Assembly (NCBI RefSeq): GCF_008297955.1
Contig: NZ_VTPY01000001.1
Location: 1 to 64,000, forward strand
Length of the DNA: 64,000 nt
Direction of reading: 5' to 3'
DNA from: Billgrantia pellis
GTDB lineage: Bacteria; Pseudomonadota; Gammaproteobacteria; Pseudomonadales; Halomonadaceae
Shown in pieces: positions 54,534 to 62,340 of the stretch. The notes below the pieces were generated by a model, which saw nothing but the letters and a program-made list of their open reading frames with translations, did no database searches and was not told the origin of the DNA. How positions within the stretch are numbered: position 1 is the first letter of the stretch; each line of letters starts with the position of its first letter. The position numbers were made by a program, and so were the translations under genes.

Positions 54534-55337
54534 TTAAGTCGTATGTTCTAGTCGGTTTGGTATCGGCATGGCGCTTTCCAGCGACGCGCGGCGCAGCTGG
54601 CTTGGAGGGCAGCCGTAGACGTTGCGGAAAGCATGGGATAGCGCGCTCTGGTGCGCGAACCCGGTTGTCACCGCGATCTGCGAGAGAGGCAAGCGGCTTT
54701 CTTCGAGCAGACGACGAGCCGCCTCCAGGCGTCGGCGCCGAACGTACTGCCAGGGTGAGAGGCCGGTTTGGCGGCGAAAGCGGCTGCGGAAATGCGCCTC
54801 GCTGAGGCAGGCCTGTCGCGCGAGATCGGCTACCGCAATCGGGCTGGCCAGGTGCTGGTCAATGAAGCGATCGAGTCGGGTCAGGTCGAGCCGACGTGAC
54901 GGGGGCGGCGCAGGGCCGCCGAGCCGGGCATGCAGACAGCCCAGGAACGTGGCGGCTAGGCGATCGCTCTGGATGGCACTGAGGCCCTGCCCGTTACCGG
55001 CTTCGAGCAGCAGGAAGTCGAGATACTGCTCAAGAGGCTTGTCCAAGGCGAAGAAACGGGGGGCGTCGAACAGACGCGATAATTCGTGATGATAGCCGGT
55101 GAGTGAGGGCGCATCAGCGGGAAGGTCGAAAATGAGCTGGCGATTCTCGCCCTGGCCGACATAGTAATGCACGTGGTTGGCCGGCACGATGCAGCCGGAG
55201 AAAGCGGAAATGGCACCGCCCAGACCTTCTATCTCGAACTCAGCCTGACCCTGCAGGCCGATCACGATCTGGTGGAAGTCGTGGGCATGATGCTGGGTGG
55301 CGGTGTCGAGGGGAATCTGACGTATGACGCTGGGCAT
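54534..55337 (-). CDS. AraC-family regulator of proline utilisation (inferred)
   Basis: This 267-residue protein has an N-terminal cupin-like sensor (HHAHDFHQIVIGLQGQAEFEIEG, PANHVHYYVGQGENRQLIFDLP) and a C-terminal double HTH: PIAVADLARQACLSEAHFRSRFRRQTGLSPWQYVRRRRLEAARRLL and AVTTGFAHQSALSHAFRNVYGCPPSQLRR. Pseudomonas PruR is an AraC regulator of put genes, and the location just upstream of putA on the same strand supports an equivalent role. The link to proline is inferred. The ATG at 55337 is the conserved start. Confidence 0.85.
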   Translation of the reverse strand: MPSVIRQIPLDTATQHHAHDFHQIVIGLQGQAEFEIEGLGGAISAFSGCIVPANHVHYYVGQGENRQLIFDLPADAPSLTGYHHELSRLFDAPRFFALDKPLEQYLDFLLLEAGNGQGLSAIQSDRLAATFLGCLHARLGGPAPPPSRRLDLTRLDRFIDQHLASPIAVADLARQACLSEAHFRSRFRRQTGLSPWQYVRRRRLEAARRLLEESRLPLSQIAVTTGFAHQSALSHAFRNVYGCPPSQLRRASLESAMPIPNRLEHTT

Positions 55338-55392
55338 GAGTCTCTCCCGCCTGGCAATCCGACTCGGCGAGGATATCACACTCACTGCGACG

Positions 55393-55773
55393 TCAGGACT
55401 CGTTCGAGCCGCGTCGACGCTGGCGGAGACGATGGTGTGCCTCCAGGTGGTCGCGCAGTGCAGCCAGTTCCTTGCGCCCGGCGTCGTTGAGCAGCGGCTT
55501 GCCCTGGGCGATCTGCCAATGGCGCCCATGCTCCTGCATCACATGCTGGGCGCGGCGTCTCACGCCTTCCAGATAGTCATCGTGACGGATCGGGTAGTTC
55601 ATGACGATGTTCCACTCGGTCGAGGTGACCTCGTTTCTCAACGCCTTGTCGAACAGCGCCAGCAGTTGCCCAGGCTCGGTGCGATAGCGCGGCGTGCGCG
55701 AGAACAGCAGGATGAGTACCGTCCCGCCGACGACGAGCAGGCAGACAGCGAAGATAAGCAGATAGAGCGCCAT
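55393..55773 (-). CDS. Small membrane-anchored hypothetical protein
   Basis: This 126-residue protein has one N-terminal membrane helix (LYLLIFAVCLLVVGGTVLILLF) followed by a charged helical soluble region with EWNIVMNYPIRHDDYLEGVRRRAQHVMQEHGRHW and an Arg-rich end (LRQRRRGSNES). I do not recognise the family. It lies 61 bases after the end of the tRNA-Gly gene, downstream of it on the minus strand. Confidence 0.65.
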   Translation of the reverse strand: MALYLLIFAVCLLVVGGTVLILLFSRTPRYRTEPGQLLALFDKALRNEVTSTEWNIVMNYPIRHDDYLEGVRRRAQHVMQEHGRHWQIAQGKPLLNDAGRKELAALRDHLEAHHRLRQRRRGSNES

Positions 55774-55834
55774 GCGAAAGCCTGGGAGGTGGGGCGCGAA
55801 GGCCTTGCCAATGCCGGATCGTGCCGATCACGAA

Positions 55835-55908
55835 TGGAGCGGGTGAAGGGAATCGAACCCTCGTCTTAAGCTTGGGAAGCTTCTGCTCTACCATTGAGCT
55901 ACACCCGC
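55835..55908 (-). tRNA. glyT: tRNA-Gly (anticodon TCC)
   Basis: This is a 74-nt gene including the encoded CCA. The acceptor stem GCGGGTG pairs with CACCCGC, the D-arm carries GTAGCTCAATGGTAGAGC, the anticodon loop is CTTCCCA with TCC, and the T-arm is GAGGGTTCGATTCCCTT. It closely resembles E. coli tRNA-Gly(TCC). It reads GGA and GGG codons. It stands alone rather than in a tRNA array. Confidence 0.97.
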
Positions 55909-55920
55909 AAGGCGGTTTCG

Positions 55921-55950
55921 ATAGTAGAACCAAGGGCTTGAGCTTTGCAA
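55921..55950 (-). promoter_or_regulatory. Promoter of tRNA-Gly
   Basis: On the minus strand, TTGCAA (55945-55950) and TACTAT (55921-55926) are separated by 18 bases. The -10 box ends 12 bases before the tRNA 5' end, so the transcript starts a few bases upstream of the mature tRNA. Confidence 0.7.
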
Positions 55951-56364
55951 GCCGGCTCGCGCTTTTTCCTTTCGACTAGGGATAACGCCTTGTTTTTCGG
56001 ATTTCACTATCCTTTTCTGGCGTGCCGTCAAGCCTTGCGCGAGGGCGGCGTCCGCTGTGTCCAAGGGTGAGCGGCACGCCGCCGTAGCGGCGTGAAAAAA
56101 ATTCTGAAGGACTGGCGAACTTTTTTGCTTGATGCTGTCTTATCTGATACAGGCAACAGCGCGATGGCAGTCGCTAACACTGTTGTTCTGGCTCGCAGTT
56201 TCGATCTTGCCGCCCATGCCCTGCATGTGGCGGCTTCTTTTCGTTTGTCGTAGGGCTGCGGCAGGTCGGCGTTAGGGCGGCGTGCGCCGTTGACGAGAGG
56301 GGGACGGTGCTGCACCCGGCACGGCCGGGTGCTATCGGTCGGTATGTCCTAGCCTAGGAGAGAC
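55951..56364. other. 414-base gap upstream of tRNA-Gly and downstream of the CBS gene
   Basis: I see no gene. Two GC-rich inverted repeats stand out: CACGCCGC-N4-GCGGCGTG near 56078-56100, followed by a run of A, and GCACCCGGC-ACG-GCCGGGTGC (56312-56332). The latter lies 33 bases past the end of the CBS gene and may end its transcript, although a T tract is lacking. An open frame across the region has no family features. Confidence 0.45.
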
Positions 56365-56775
56365 TCATAGATAACGCATGCGCAAAATGGCGGTCAGCAC
56401 ATCCCGTCGTGTGACGATGCCGCAAAGGCGACCCTGTTCGGTAACCGGATAGACCTTGGGCTTGTTGCCACTGAGCATCTCCTGGGCCAGGTCGGTGATG
56501 CTCTTGGTCGGAGAAACCGAAAGCACTTCATTGCGCATGAGCTCCCTGACCAGAGGCGCTTCGTCATTGAGATAGGCACTCTGCAGAAGCTTGCCCATCA
56601 CGTCCTGTTCGGAAATGAAGCCGATCAGCTGATCGTGATGGTCGACGACCGGGACGCCGGGCAGGCGATGCAGTGCCAACCCCTCGGCCAGGGTGATGAT
56701 TGAGGTGGTGCCGGTCACTCGGTAACAATCGCGGGACATGATCTCTCGAACGATGGTCGGGGCCCTATTGAGCAT
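56365..56775 (-). CDS. Two-CBS-domain protein
   Basis: This 136-residue protein consists of a CBS pair: PTIVREIMSRDCYRVTGTTSIITLAEGLALHRLPGVPVVDHHDQLIGFISEQDVMGK and PLVRELMRNEVLSVSPTKSITDLAQEMLSGNKPKVYPVTEQGRLCGIVTRRDVLTAIL. Stand-alone CBS proteins bind adenosine nucleotides and often sense energy or ionic state. The ATG at 56775 follows GGAGAT. No effector partner is adjacent. Confidence 0.9.
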   Translation of the reverse strand: MLNRAPTIVREIMSRDCYRVTGTTSIITLAEGLALHRLPGVPVVDHHDQLIGFISEQDVMGKLLQSAYLNDEAPLVRELMRNEVLSVSPTKSITDLAQEMLSGNKPKVYPVTEQGRLCGIVTRRDVLTAILRMRYL

Positions 56776-56975
56776 GGCGCATCTCCTTGTTCGATCGCCT
56801 TGGCGGGACAACTCCAGCATAGCCGAGCCGTCAGCGATTCTATGAATGACACTAAACTGGCAGCTAACGCTATGGACTGGCGCCGCCAGTCGGAACCTGA
56901 TCCAGGCTTGCTGGCTCCAAAGGCAAGGTATGGCATTGTCAGGGTGGCGTTTCGTCTTGAAGCAAAGGAGAACGT

Positions 56976-57515
56976 ATGGATGCGCGCGAGTACTTGGCGA
57001 GGAAAGGGCTCGATGGCAAGCGCGATGAAGAGCGCCCCAACACGCTCGAGGAAAAAGCCTGGGAACGCGCTCGCCAGTCGGGCGAACACCGTCCGCATGC
57101 CGGCACGCCCTACGATTGGGAGGATTGGGAGCGTTACCACGACGAACTGGCCGAAGATGCCGGGACCATCGAACAAAAAATCGATCGCCAGGCGCATCGC
57201 CGCGAATCGGAAAGCGACGAGAATGGGCGGATAGCGGACACGTCGGTTCAGCACTACGAGCCGAGTGCCGACCCCGCTGCCGCCCAGCCGATTGAAGCGC
57301 TCCCCACCTCGGAGGTGCCGGCCCATAGGGCGTGGGCAGCGTCGCCGGTGTTGCGTTTCTCTCTCAGAGGGTTGGCTATCCTGATGCCGCCCCTGGCCGT
57401 GGGGCTTTCAGGGGGCGCTGGGCGTAACGTCGCCATCAATCTGCTTCTCACTCTGCTGGGTTGGATTCCCGGAATCGTGCATGCCTGGCGATGGCTCGGG
57501 CGCGTCCTACGCTGA
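56976..57515 (+). CDS. Pmp3/YqaE-domain membrane protein with a long acidic N-terminal extension
   Basis: This is a 179-residue protein. The last 52 residues (about 128-179) match the Pmp3/YqaE/DUF1404-like proteolipid family: LAILMPPLAVGLSGGAGRNVAINLLLTLLGWIPGIVHAWRWL, two membrane helices. These proteins are normally only 50-55 residues and are induced by salt or cold stress. The preceding 125 residues are hydrophilic and rich in Asp, Glu and Arg, with DWEDWERYHDELAEDAG. The gene lies 200 bases from the CBS gene, divergent to it. Confidence 0.82.
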   Translation: MDAREYLARKGLDGKRDEERPNTLEEKAWERARQSGEHRPHAGTPYDWEDWERYHDELAEDAGTIEQKIDRQAHRRESESDENGRIADTSVQHYEPSADPAAAQPIEALPTSEVPAHRAWAASPVLRFSLRGLAILMPPLAVGLSGGAGRNVAINLLLTLLGWIPGIVHAWRWLGRVLR

Positions 57516-58027
57516 GCGCCCGGGGCATAACCTCTCTACCTGTCGTGGCCGGCTACCTCGCGATCGGCCACACCGAGCCAAGTCCTCGCTCGTTTCGGAG
57601 CGAAACCTATTCGCAAACGAAATCATGCGCGAAGCGAAAGCGCAGCCTGACCAACGAGTCGCTATGCTGAAGCTCGCAGCGGCGATTTGTATGGCGGCGC
57701 CCGGCTTATACCAAGGTATAAAACCGAATCCGAACATTGGCGTTGCCCACCGGCGCAGCCTTGGACTAGTCTCGCTATCGAAAACGAACATTTTCTGTAT
57801 CAAATGATTGCAAACGAACATTGAGGTGTTCCTGTTCGTTGAATCGGTACCGTTATCCTCAGCCACCGATAACAATAATCAGGACGAGGCACATGTCTTA
57901 CCCACCGTTCGATCCCCTCCAACGTTCGGTCCATTCTGCTCGGCGGCCTGTCGCTGGCCGATTTGGCGGTTCGCCATCGCTGCATGGCGGTCTGCGATGA
58001 CTCAATAACGATGACAAAGAGTTCAGC
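57516..58027. promoter_or_regulatory. Regulatory region of the glycerol ABC transporter operon
   Basis: This is a 512-base AT-rich gap. CGAACATT occurs at 57731, 57785 and 57815; the last two sit in the longer match AACGAACATT exactly 30 bases apart, and an inverted TGTTCGTT lies at 57833-57840. These resemble GlpR/DeoR-type half-sites. TTATACC-AA-GGTATAA at 57706-57721 is a separate near-perfect palindrome. A small open frame (57893-58000) lies just before the operon. Confidence 0.55.
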
Positions 58028-59116
58028 ATGTCACTGAGACTTGAAAACATCGACCACGTGATCAATGGCACCAGCCATATCGAGGGAATCAACCTCGAGC
58101 TGGAGCCCGGCTCCTTCAACGTCCTGCTTGGCCGGACATTGGCCGGCAAGACGACGCTGATGCGTATCATGGCCGGCCTCGAGACGCCGACCCGTGGCCG
58201 GGTGCTGATGCATGGCGAGGACGTGACGCGCAAATCGGTACGCAAGCGCAACGTCTCGATGGTGTATCAGCAGTTCATCAACTATCCGAGCCTTACGGTC
58301 TACGACAATATCGCATCGCCGCTCAAGCTGGCGGGGGTGCCACGCGAGGAGATTCGCCAGCGAGTCCACGAGACGGCCAGCATGCTGCACATAGAGCCTC
58401 TACTCGAACGCTATCCCGCGGAACTCTCCGGTGGGCAGCAGCAGCGTACCGCCATGGGGCGGGCGCTGGTCAAGGATGCCGATCTGATTCTGTTCGACGA
58501 GCCGCTGGTCAACCTCGATTACAAGCTGCGCGAGGAATTTCGTGAAGAGCTGCGCGAACTTTTCAAGGCGCGCAATTGCATCGCCGTCTACGCCACCACG
58601 GAACCCAACGAGGCGCTAGCGCTGGGGGGGTATACCGCGGTGCTGCACGAAGGGCGGTTGCTGCAGTACGGCCCCACCGAGGACGTCTATCACCGGCCGC
58701 GCGACGTCCTCACCGCCGAAATGTTCTCCGAACCGCCGATCAACGTGGTGCCGGCGATGGTATCGGGCTCGGAGGTCACCTTCGACCACGACGTTCATTT
58801 TCCGCTCAATCGGGATCTGGCGAGCCTGACGCCGGGCCAGTACCAGTTTGGCGTGCGTGCCTCGCACATCGGGCTAGCGCCTCAGGCACAGGACGACCTG
58901 GAACTGAAGATGAAGGTCGATATTGCCGAGATCAGTGGGTCGGAAACCTTTTTGCACGTCCATAACGAACGCTTCCATCTGGTGCTGCACCTGGCCGGTA
59001 TCCATCCGTTTTCCGTCGATCAGGAGATCAAGGTCTATTTTCCGACCCACAAGATCTATGCCTTCGATCGACATGGTGACGTCGTGCACATTCCCGCACG
59101 CCCAGGAGCGCGCTGA
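58028..59116 (+). CDS. glpS: Glycerol ABC transporter ATP-binding protein GlpS (H-loop degenerate)
   Basis: This 362-residue ATPase is the first of two in the operon. Walker A is GRTLAGKT at 35-42, the signature LSGGQ at 133-137, Walker B LILFDEP ends at 159, and a C-terminal TOBE-type region follows. The H-loop reads YATTEPNEAL, with Thr191 where the catalytic switch His should be. The gene order matches the rhizobial glycerol importer GlpSTPQUV. It overlaps glpT by one base. Confidence 0.88.
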   Translation: MSLRLENIDHVINGTSHIEGINLELEPGSFNVLLGRTLAGKTTLMRIMAGLETPTRGRVLMHGEDVTRKSVRKRNVSMVYQQFINYPSLTVYDNIASPLKLAGVPREEIRQRVHETASMLHIEPLLERYPAELSGGQQQRTAMGRALVKDADLILFDEPLVNLDYKLREEFREELRELFKARNCIAVYATTEPNEALALGGYTAVLHEGRLLQYGPTEDVYHRPRDVLTAEMFSEPPINVVPAMVSGSEVTFDHDVHFPLNRDLASLTPGQYQFGVRASHIGLAPQAQDDLELKMKVDIAEISGSETFLHVHNERFHLVLHLAGIHPFSVDQEIKVYFPTHKIYAFDRHGDVVHIPARPGAR

Positions 59117-60213
59117 TGGCCCAGATCACACTCAAGTCGCTGGCCCACAGTTACGCATCCCATCCCGTCGGCCCCGAGGATTACGCCATTCGGGAGATGG
59201 ATCATGTCTGGCAGCAGGGCGGCGCCTATGCGTTGCTGGGGCCGTCCGGTTGCGGCAAGTCGACGCTGCTCAACATCATCTCGGGCCTGCTCACGCCTTC
59301 CGATGGCCAGGTGATGTTCGATGACCAGGTGGTCAACGAGTTGCCACCCGAAGCGCGCAATATCGCCCAGGTGTTCCAGTTCCCGGTGGTCTACGACACC
59401 ATGACCGTGTACGACAATCTGGCCTTCCCGCTGCGCAACGTGGGGACCCCCGAAACCAAGGTGCGCGAGCGCGTCAGCGAAGTGGCCGCTATCCTCGATC
59501 TCGCCTCGCTGCTCAAGCGCAAGGCCCGCAACCTCACCGCCGATGAAAAGCAGAAGGTCTCCATGGGGCGTGGCCTGGTGCGGGACGACGTCTCGGCGAT
59601 TCTCTTCGACGAACCGCTCACGGTGATCGATCCACAGCTCAAGTGGAAGCTGCGGCGCAAGCTCAAGGAGATCCACGAGCGCTTCAATATCACCATGATT
59701 TACGTAACCCATGATCAGCTCGAGGCCTCGACCTTCGCCGACAAGATCGCCGTGATGTACGAGGGCCAGGTGGTGCAGTTCGGCACTCCGCGCGAGCTGT
59801 TCGAGACTCCCGCCCATACCTTCGTCGGCTACTTCATCGGCAGCCCCGGCATGAACTTCATCGAGATTGCGCGCACCGACGGGGGCGCGCGAGCCGGTAC
59901 CGTCGACCTATCTCTACCGCCGGCCATGCTGGATGTTCTCCATCAGACCCGTTCGCGCAATCTCAAGCTGGGCATCCGCCCCGAGTTCGTAGAAATCACG
60001 GACGCGCCCGGAGGCGACACCTACGAGGTGAAGATCGAGATGACGCAGGATCTCGGTACCTATCGAATCGTGTCGTTCACCTTTGCCGGCGAGACGCTTC
60101 GCGCCCGGGTGGCGGAGGGGCAGCCTCAGCCGGAGCGCATCGCCCACGTCCGTTTTCCCGAAACCCAACTGAACCTGTACATCGATGAGTTCCGCGTGGA
60201 GGTGGGGAAATGA
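59116..60213 (+). CDS. glpT: Glycerol ABC transporter ATP-binding protein GlpT (signature degenerate)
   Basis: This 365-residue ATPase is the second of the pair. Walker A GPSGCGKST is at 42-50, Walker B AILFDEPL near 161-168, and the H-loop YVTHDQLEA has His199. The signature motif is LTADEKQ (140-146) instead of LSGGQ. A TOBE-type C-terminus follows. Together with GlpS it would form a heterodimer with one complete and one decayed ATP site. It overlaps the next gene by four bases. The name follows the ABC glycerol system, not the glycerol-3-phosphate antiporter. Confidence 0.88.
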   Translation: MAQITLKSLAHSYASHPVGPEDYAIREMDHVWQQGGAYALLGPSGCGKSTLLNIISGLLTPSDGQVMFDDQVVNELPPEARNIAQVFQFPVVYDTMTVYDNLAFPLRNVGTPETKVRERVSEVAAILDLASLLKRKARNLTADEKQKVSMGRGLVRDDVSAILFDEPLTVIDPQLKWKLRRKLKEIHERFNITMIYVTHDQLEASTFADKIAVMYEGQVVQFGTPRELFETPAHTFVGYFIGSPGMNFIEIARTDGGARAGTVDLSLPPAMLDVLHQTRSRNLKLGIRPEFVEITDAPGGDTYEVKIEMTQDLGTYRIVSFTFAGETLRARVAEGQPQPERIAHVRFPETQLNLYIDEFRVEVGK

Positions 60214-61094
60214 ACAAGGTCCAGAACAACCGGGCGTGGCTTCTGATCCTCCCCATGCTCCTGCTGGTGGCTTTCTCGGCCATCATTCCACTGATGACGG
60301 TGGTCAACTACTCGGTACAGGACGTGTTCGACGCCCATACGCGCTTTTTCACCGGCACCGAGTGGTTCGAGGCCATTCTCAACGATCGTTCTCTGCAGGC
60401 GGCGCTGCTGCGCCAGTTCGCTTTCTCCTTCACCATCCTGGCGATCGAGGTGCCGCTGGGCATCGGCATCGCGCTGTTGATGCCCAAGCGTGGCTGGCAA
60501 GCCTCCACGGTGTTGATACTGATTACGCTACCGCTGCTGATTCCCTGGAACGTGGTGGGCAGCATCTGGCAGCTCTTCACCCGAGGCGACATCGGGCTGA
60601 TGGGCGTAGGTATCCGCGAATTGGGTTACGCCTACAACATTACCCGCAACCCCACGGACGCCTGGGCCACGATCATCCTCATGGACGTGTGGCACTGGAC
60701 GCCGCTGATCGCCCTGTTGTGCTACAGCGGCCTGCGCGCGATTCCTGACGCCTACTATCAGGCGGCGCGCATCGACCGCGCTTCGCGCTGGGCCGTTTTC
60801 CGCTACATCCAGTTGCCCAAGCTCACCAACGTACTGGTGATCGGGGTGCTGTTGCGTTTCATGCACTCTTTCATGATCTATGCCGAACCGTTCGTGCTCA
60901 CCGGCGGCGGGCCAGGCAGCTCCACGACCTTCCTCAGCCAGACGCTGACCACCATGGCCATTGGCCAGCGTGATCTTGGGCCCTCGGCGGCGTTCTCGCT
61001 GATCTACTTCCTCGTCATCCTGCTGGTCTGCTGGGTGTTCTACACCGCGATCATGAATAGCCAGAAAGATGCAACGCCCCAGGGAGAGGCCTGA
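60210..61094 (+). CDS. glpP: Glycerol ABC transporter permease GlpP
   Basis: This 294-residue membrane protein has six hydrophobic segments and the CUT1-type EAA loop AIPDAYYQAARIDRASRWAVFRYIQLPKL. It resembles sugar-type MalF permeases. It starts MNKVQNNRAWLLILPMLLLVAFSAIIPLMTVV. It is one of two permeases that form the channel. It ends two bases before the next start. Confidence 0.9.
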   Translation: MNKVQNNRAWLLILPMLLLVAFSAIIPLMTVVNYSVQDVFDAHTRFFTGTEWFEAILNDRSLQAALLRQFAFSFTILAIEVPLGIGIALLMPKRGWQASTVLILITLPLLIPWNVVGSIWQLFTRGDIGLMGVGIRELGYAYNITRNPTDAWATIILMDVWHWTPLIALLCYSGLRAIPDAYYQAARIDRASRWAVFRYIQLPKLTNVLVIGVLLRFMHSFMIYAEPFVLTGGGPGSSTTFLSQTLTTMAIGQRDLGPSAAFSLIYFLVILLVCWVFYTAIMNSQKDATPQGEA

Positions 61095-61095
61095 C

Positions 61096-61989
61096 ATGAC
61101 CGGTTCCTTGCCTACCACACCCGCGAGCGTACGCCAGCAGGCGGCCGCGGCAGCCGCCAAGCGTCGCCAGCGGGCGCGTTCGAGCACTACCCGCTGGCGT
61201 CGTCGGATACTGTTGGGTCTGTACCTGACTTTCGTGCTGCTGCCGATCTACTGGCTGCTTAACATTTCGTTCCAGACCAACAGCGAGATTCTCGGCAGCT
61301 TCTCGTTCTGGCCCCAACAATTCACCCTGGGCAACTACATCGGCATATTCACCGATGCCAACTGGTACATGGGATACGCGAATTCGCTGGCCTACGTGCT
61401 CATGAACATGCTGATCAGCATCTCGGTAGCATTGCCCGCCGCCTACGCCTTCAGCCGCTTCACATTCATCGGCGACAAGCACTTGTTCTTCTGGTTGCTC
61501 ACCAACCTGATGGCGCCCCCGGCGGTGTTTCTGCTGCCCTATTTTCAGCTCTATTACTCGGTGGGGTTGTTCGATACCCACGTTGCCGTGGCGCTGGCCC
61601 ATTGCCTTTTCAACATTCCGCTGGCGGTATGGATTCTCGAAGGCTTCATGAGCAGCGTGCCCAAGGAGGTCGACGAGACCGCCTACATCGATGGTTACAG
61701 CTTCCCGGCTTTCTTCGTGAAGATATTCCTGCCGATGATCCGTTCGGGGATCGGGGTCACGCTGTTCTTCCTGTTCATGTTCTCCTGGGTCGAGTTGCTG
61801 CTCTCCCGGACCCTGACCGCGACCAATGCGCAGCCGATTGCCTCGATCATGACGCGAACCTCGACCGCCTCGGGGATCGACTGGGGCACGCTGGCCGCCG
61901 CCGGTGTACTGACCATCATCCCGGGCATCGTGGTGGTTTACTTCGTGCGCAACCATATCGCCAAGGGCTTTGCCCTGGGTCGCACCTGA
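61096..61989 (+). CDS. glpQ: Glycerol ABC transporter permease GlpQ
   Basis: This 297-residue MalG-type permease has six hydrophobic segments and the EAA loop VPKEVDETAYIDGYSFPAFFVKIFLPMIRSG. The cytoplasmic N-terminus is basic (AAKRRQRARSSTTRWRRR). The ATG at 61096 lies two bases after the previous stop and follows AGGGAGAGGCCTGAC. It forms the channel with GlpP. Confidence 0.9.
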   Translation: MTGSLPTTPASVRQQAAAAAAKRRQRARSSTTRWRRRILLGLYLTFVLLPIYWLLNISFQTNSEILGSFSFWPQQFTLGNYIGIFTDANWYMGYANSLAYVLMNMLISISVALPAAYAFSRFTFIGDKHLFFWLLTNLMAPPAVFLLPYFQLYYSVGLFDTHVAVALAHCLFNIPLAVWILEGFMSSVPKEVDETAYIDGYSFPAFFVKIFLPMIRSGIGVTLFFLFMFSWVELLLSRTLTATNAQPIASIMTRTSTASGIDWGTLAAAGVLTIIPGIVVVYFVRNHIAKGFALGRT

Positions 61990-62005
61990 AGGGGAGAAAA
62001 CCGAA

Positions 62006-62278
62006 ATGGAATGGATGGTCTGGACCGTGCCTACGGCAATTTTCTTCGCCGTTATTGCTGCCATGCTGCTCGGCATGACGGCCTGGGAGCTGGTCTCCCC
62101 GACAGTGGAGCGGCGCGGCTTTCTGCCGATCGCCACGACCCGTGGCGATCGGCTCTTCATCGGTTTGCTTTCGGCCGCCTATATCCACCTGGTGACAGTC
62201 GGCTTTACCGAGCTCTCGATTTGGTTTGCCCTGGGGATTTCCCTCCTCTGGCTGCTGGTGCTGATGCGCTGGGGCTGA
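62006..62278 (+). CDS. glpU: DUF2160-family small membrane protein (GlpU)
   Basis: This 90-residue protein has three hydrophobic segments (MEWMVWTVPTAIFFAVIAAMLLGMTAWEL, LFIGLLSAAYIHLVTVGF, IWFALGISLLWLLVLMRWG). It matches the small membrane subunit always found in ABC glycerol operons between the permeases and the binding protein. Its exact role is unknown. The ATG at 62006 follows AAGGGGAGAAAACCGAA; earlier in-frame sequence overlaps glpQ and is not coding. Confidence 0.88.
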   Translation: MEWMVWTVPTAIFFAVIAAMLLGMTAWELVSPTVERRGFLPIATTRGDRLFIGLLSAAYIHLVTVGFTELSIWFALGISLLWLLVLMRWG

Positions 62279-62340
62279 ACCAAGGCTGTACGGACGATAA
62301 CCGTGTCAAGGATGACGACCACACGCAGAACGAGGTCAAC

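Noticed and set aside
55577..55933. Minus-strand frame running through the tRNA-Gly gene
   Set aside because: It translates the tRNA itself and the adjacent gene in another frame, a common artefact.
56028..56315. Arg-rich minus-strand open frame in the tRNA-Gly to CBS gap
   Set aside because: Composition is that of a GC-rich non-coding frame; inverted repeats in the region break any coding logic.
56800..57234. Plus-strand open frame overlapping the Pmp3-type gene
   Set aside because: It is Arg/Lys-rich and out of frame with the gene at 56976, whose family match is clear.
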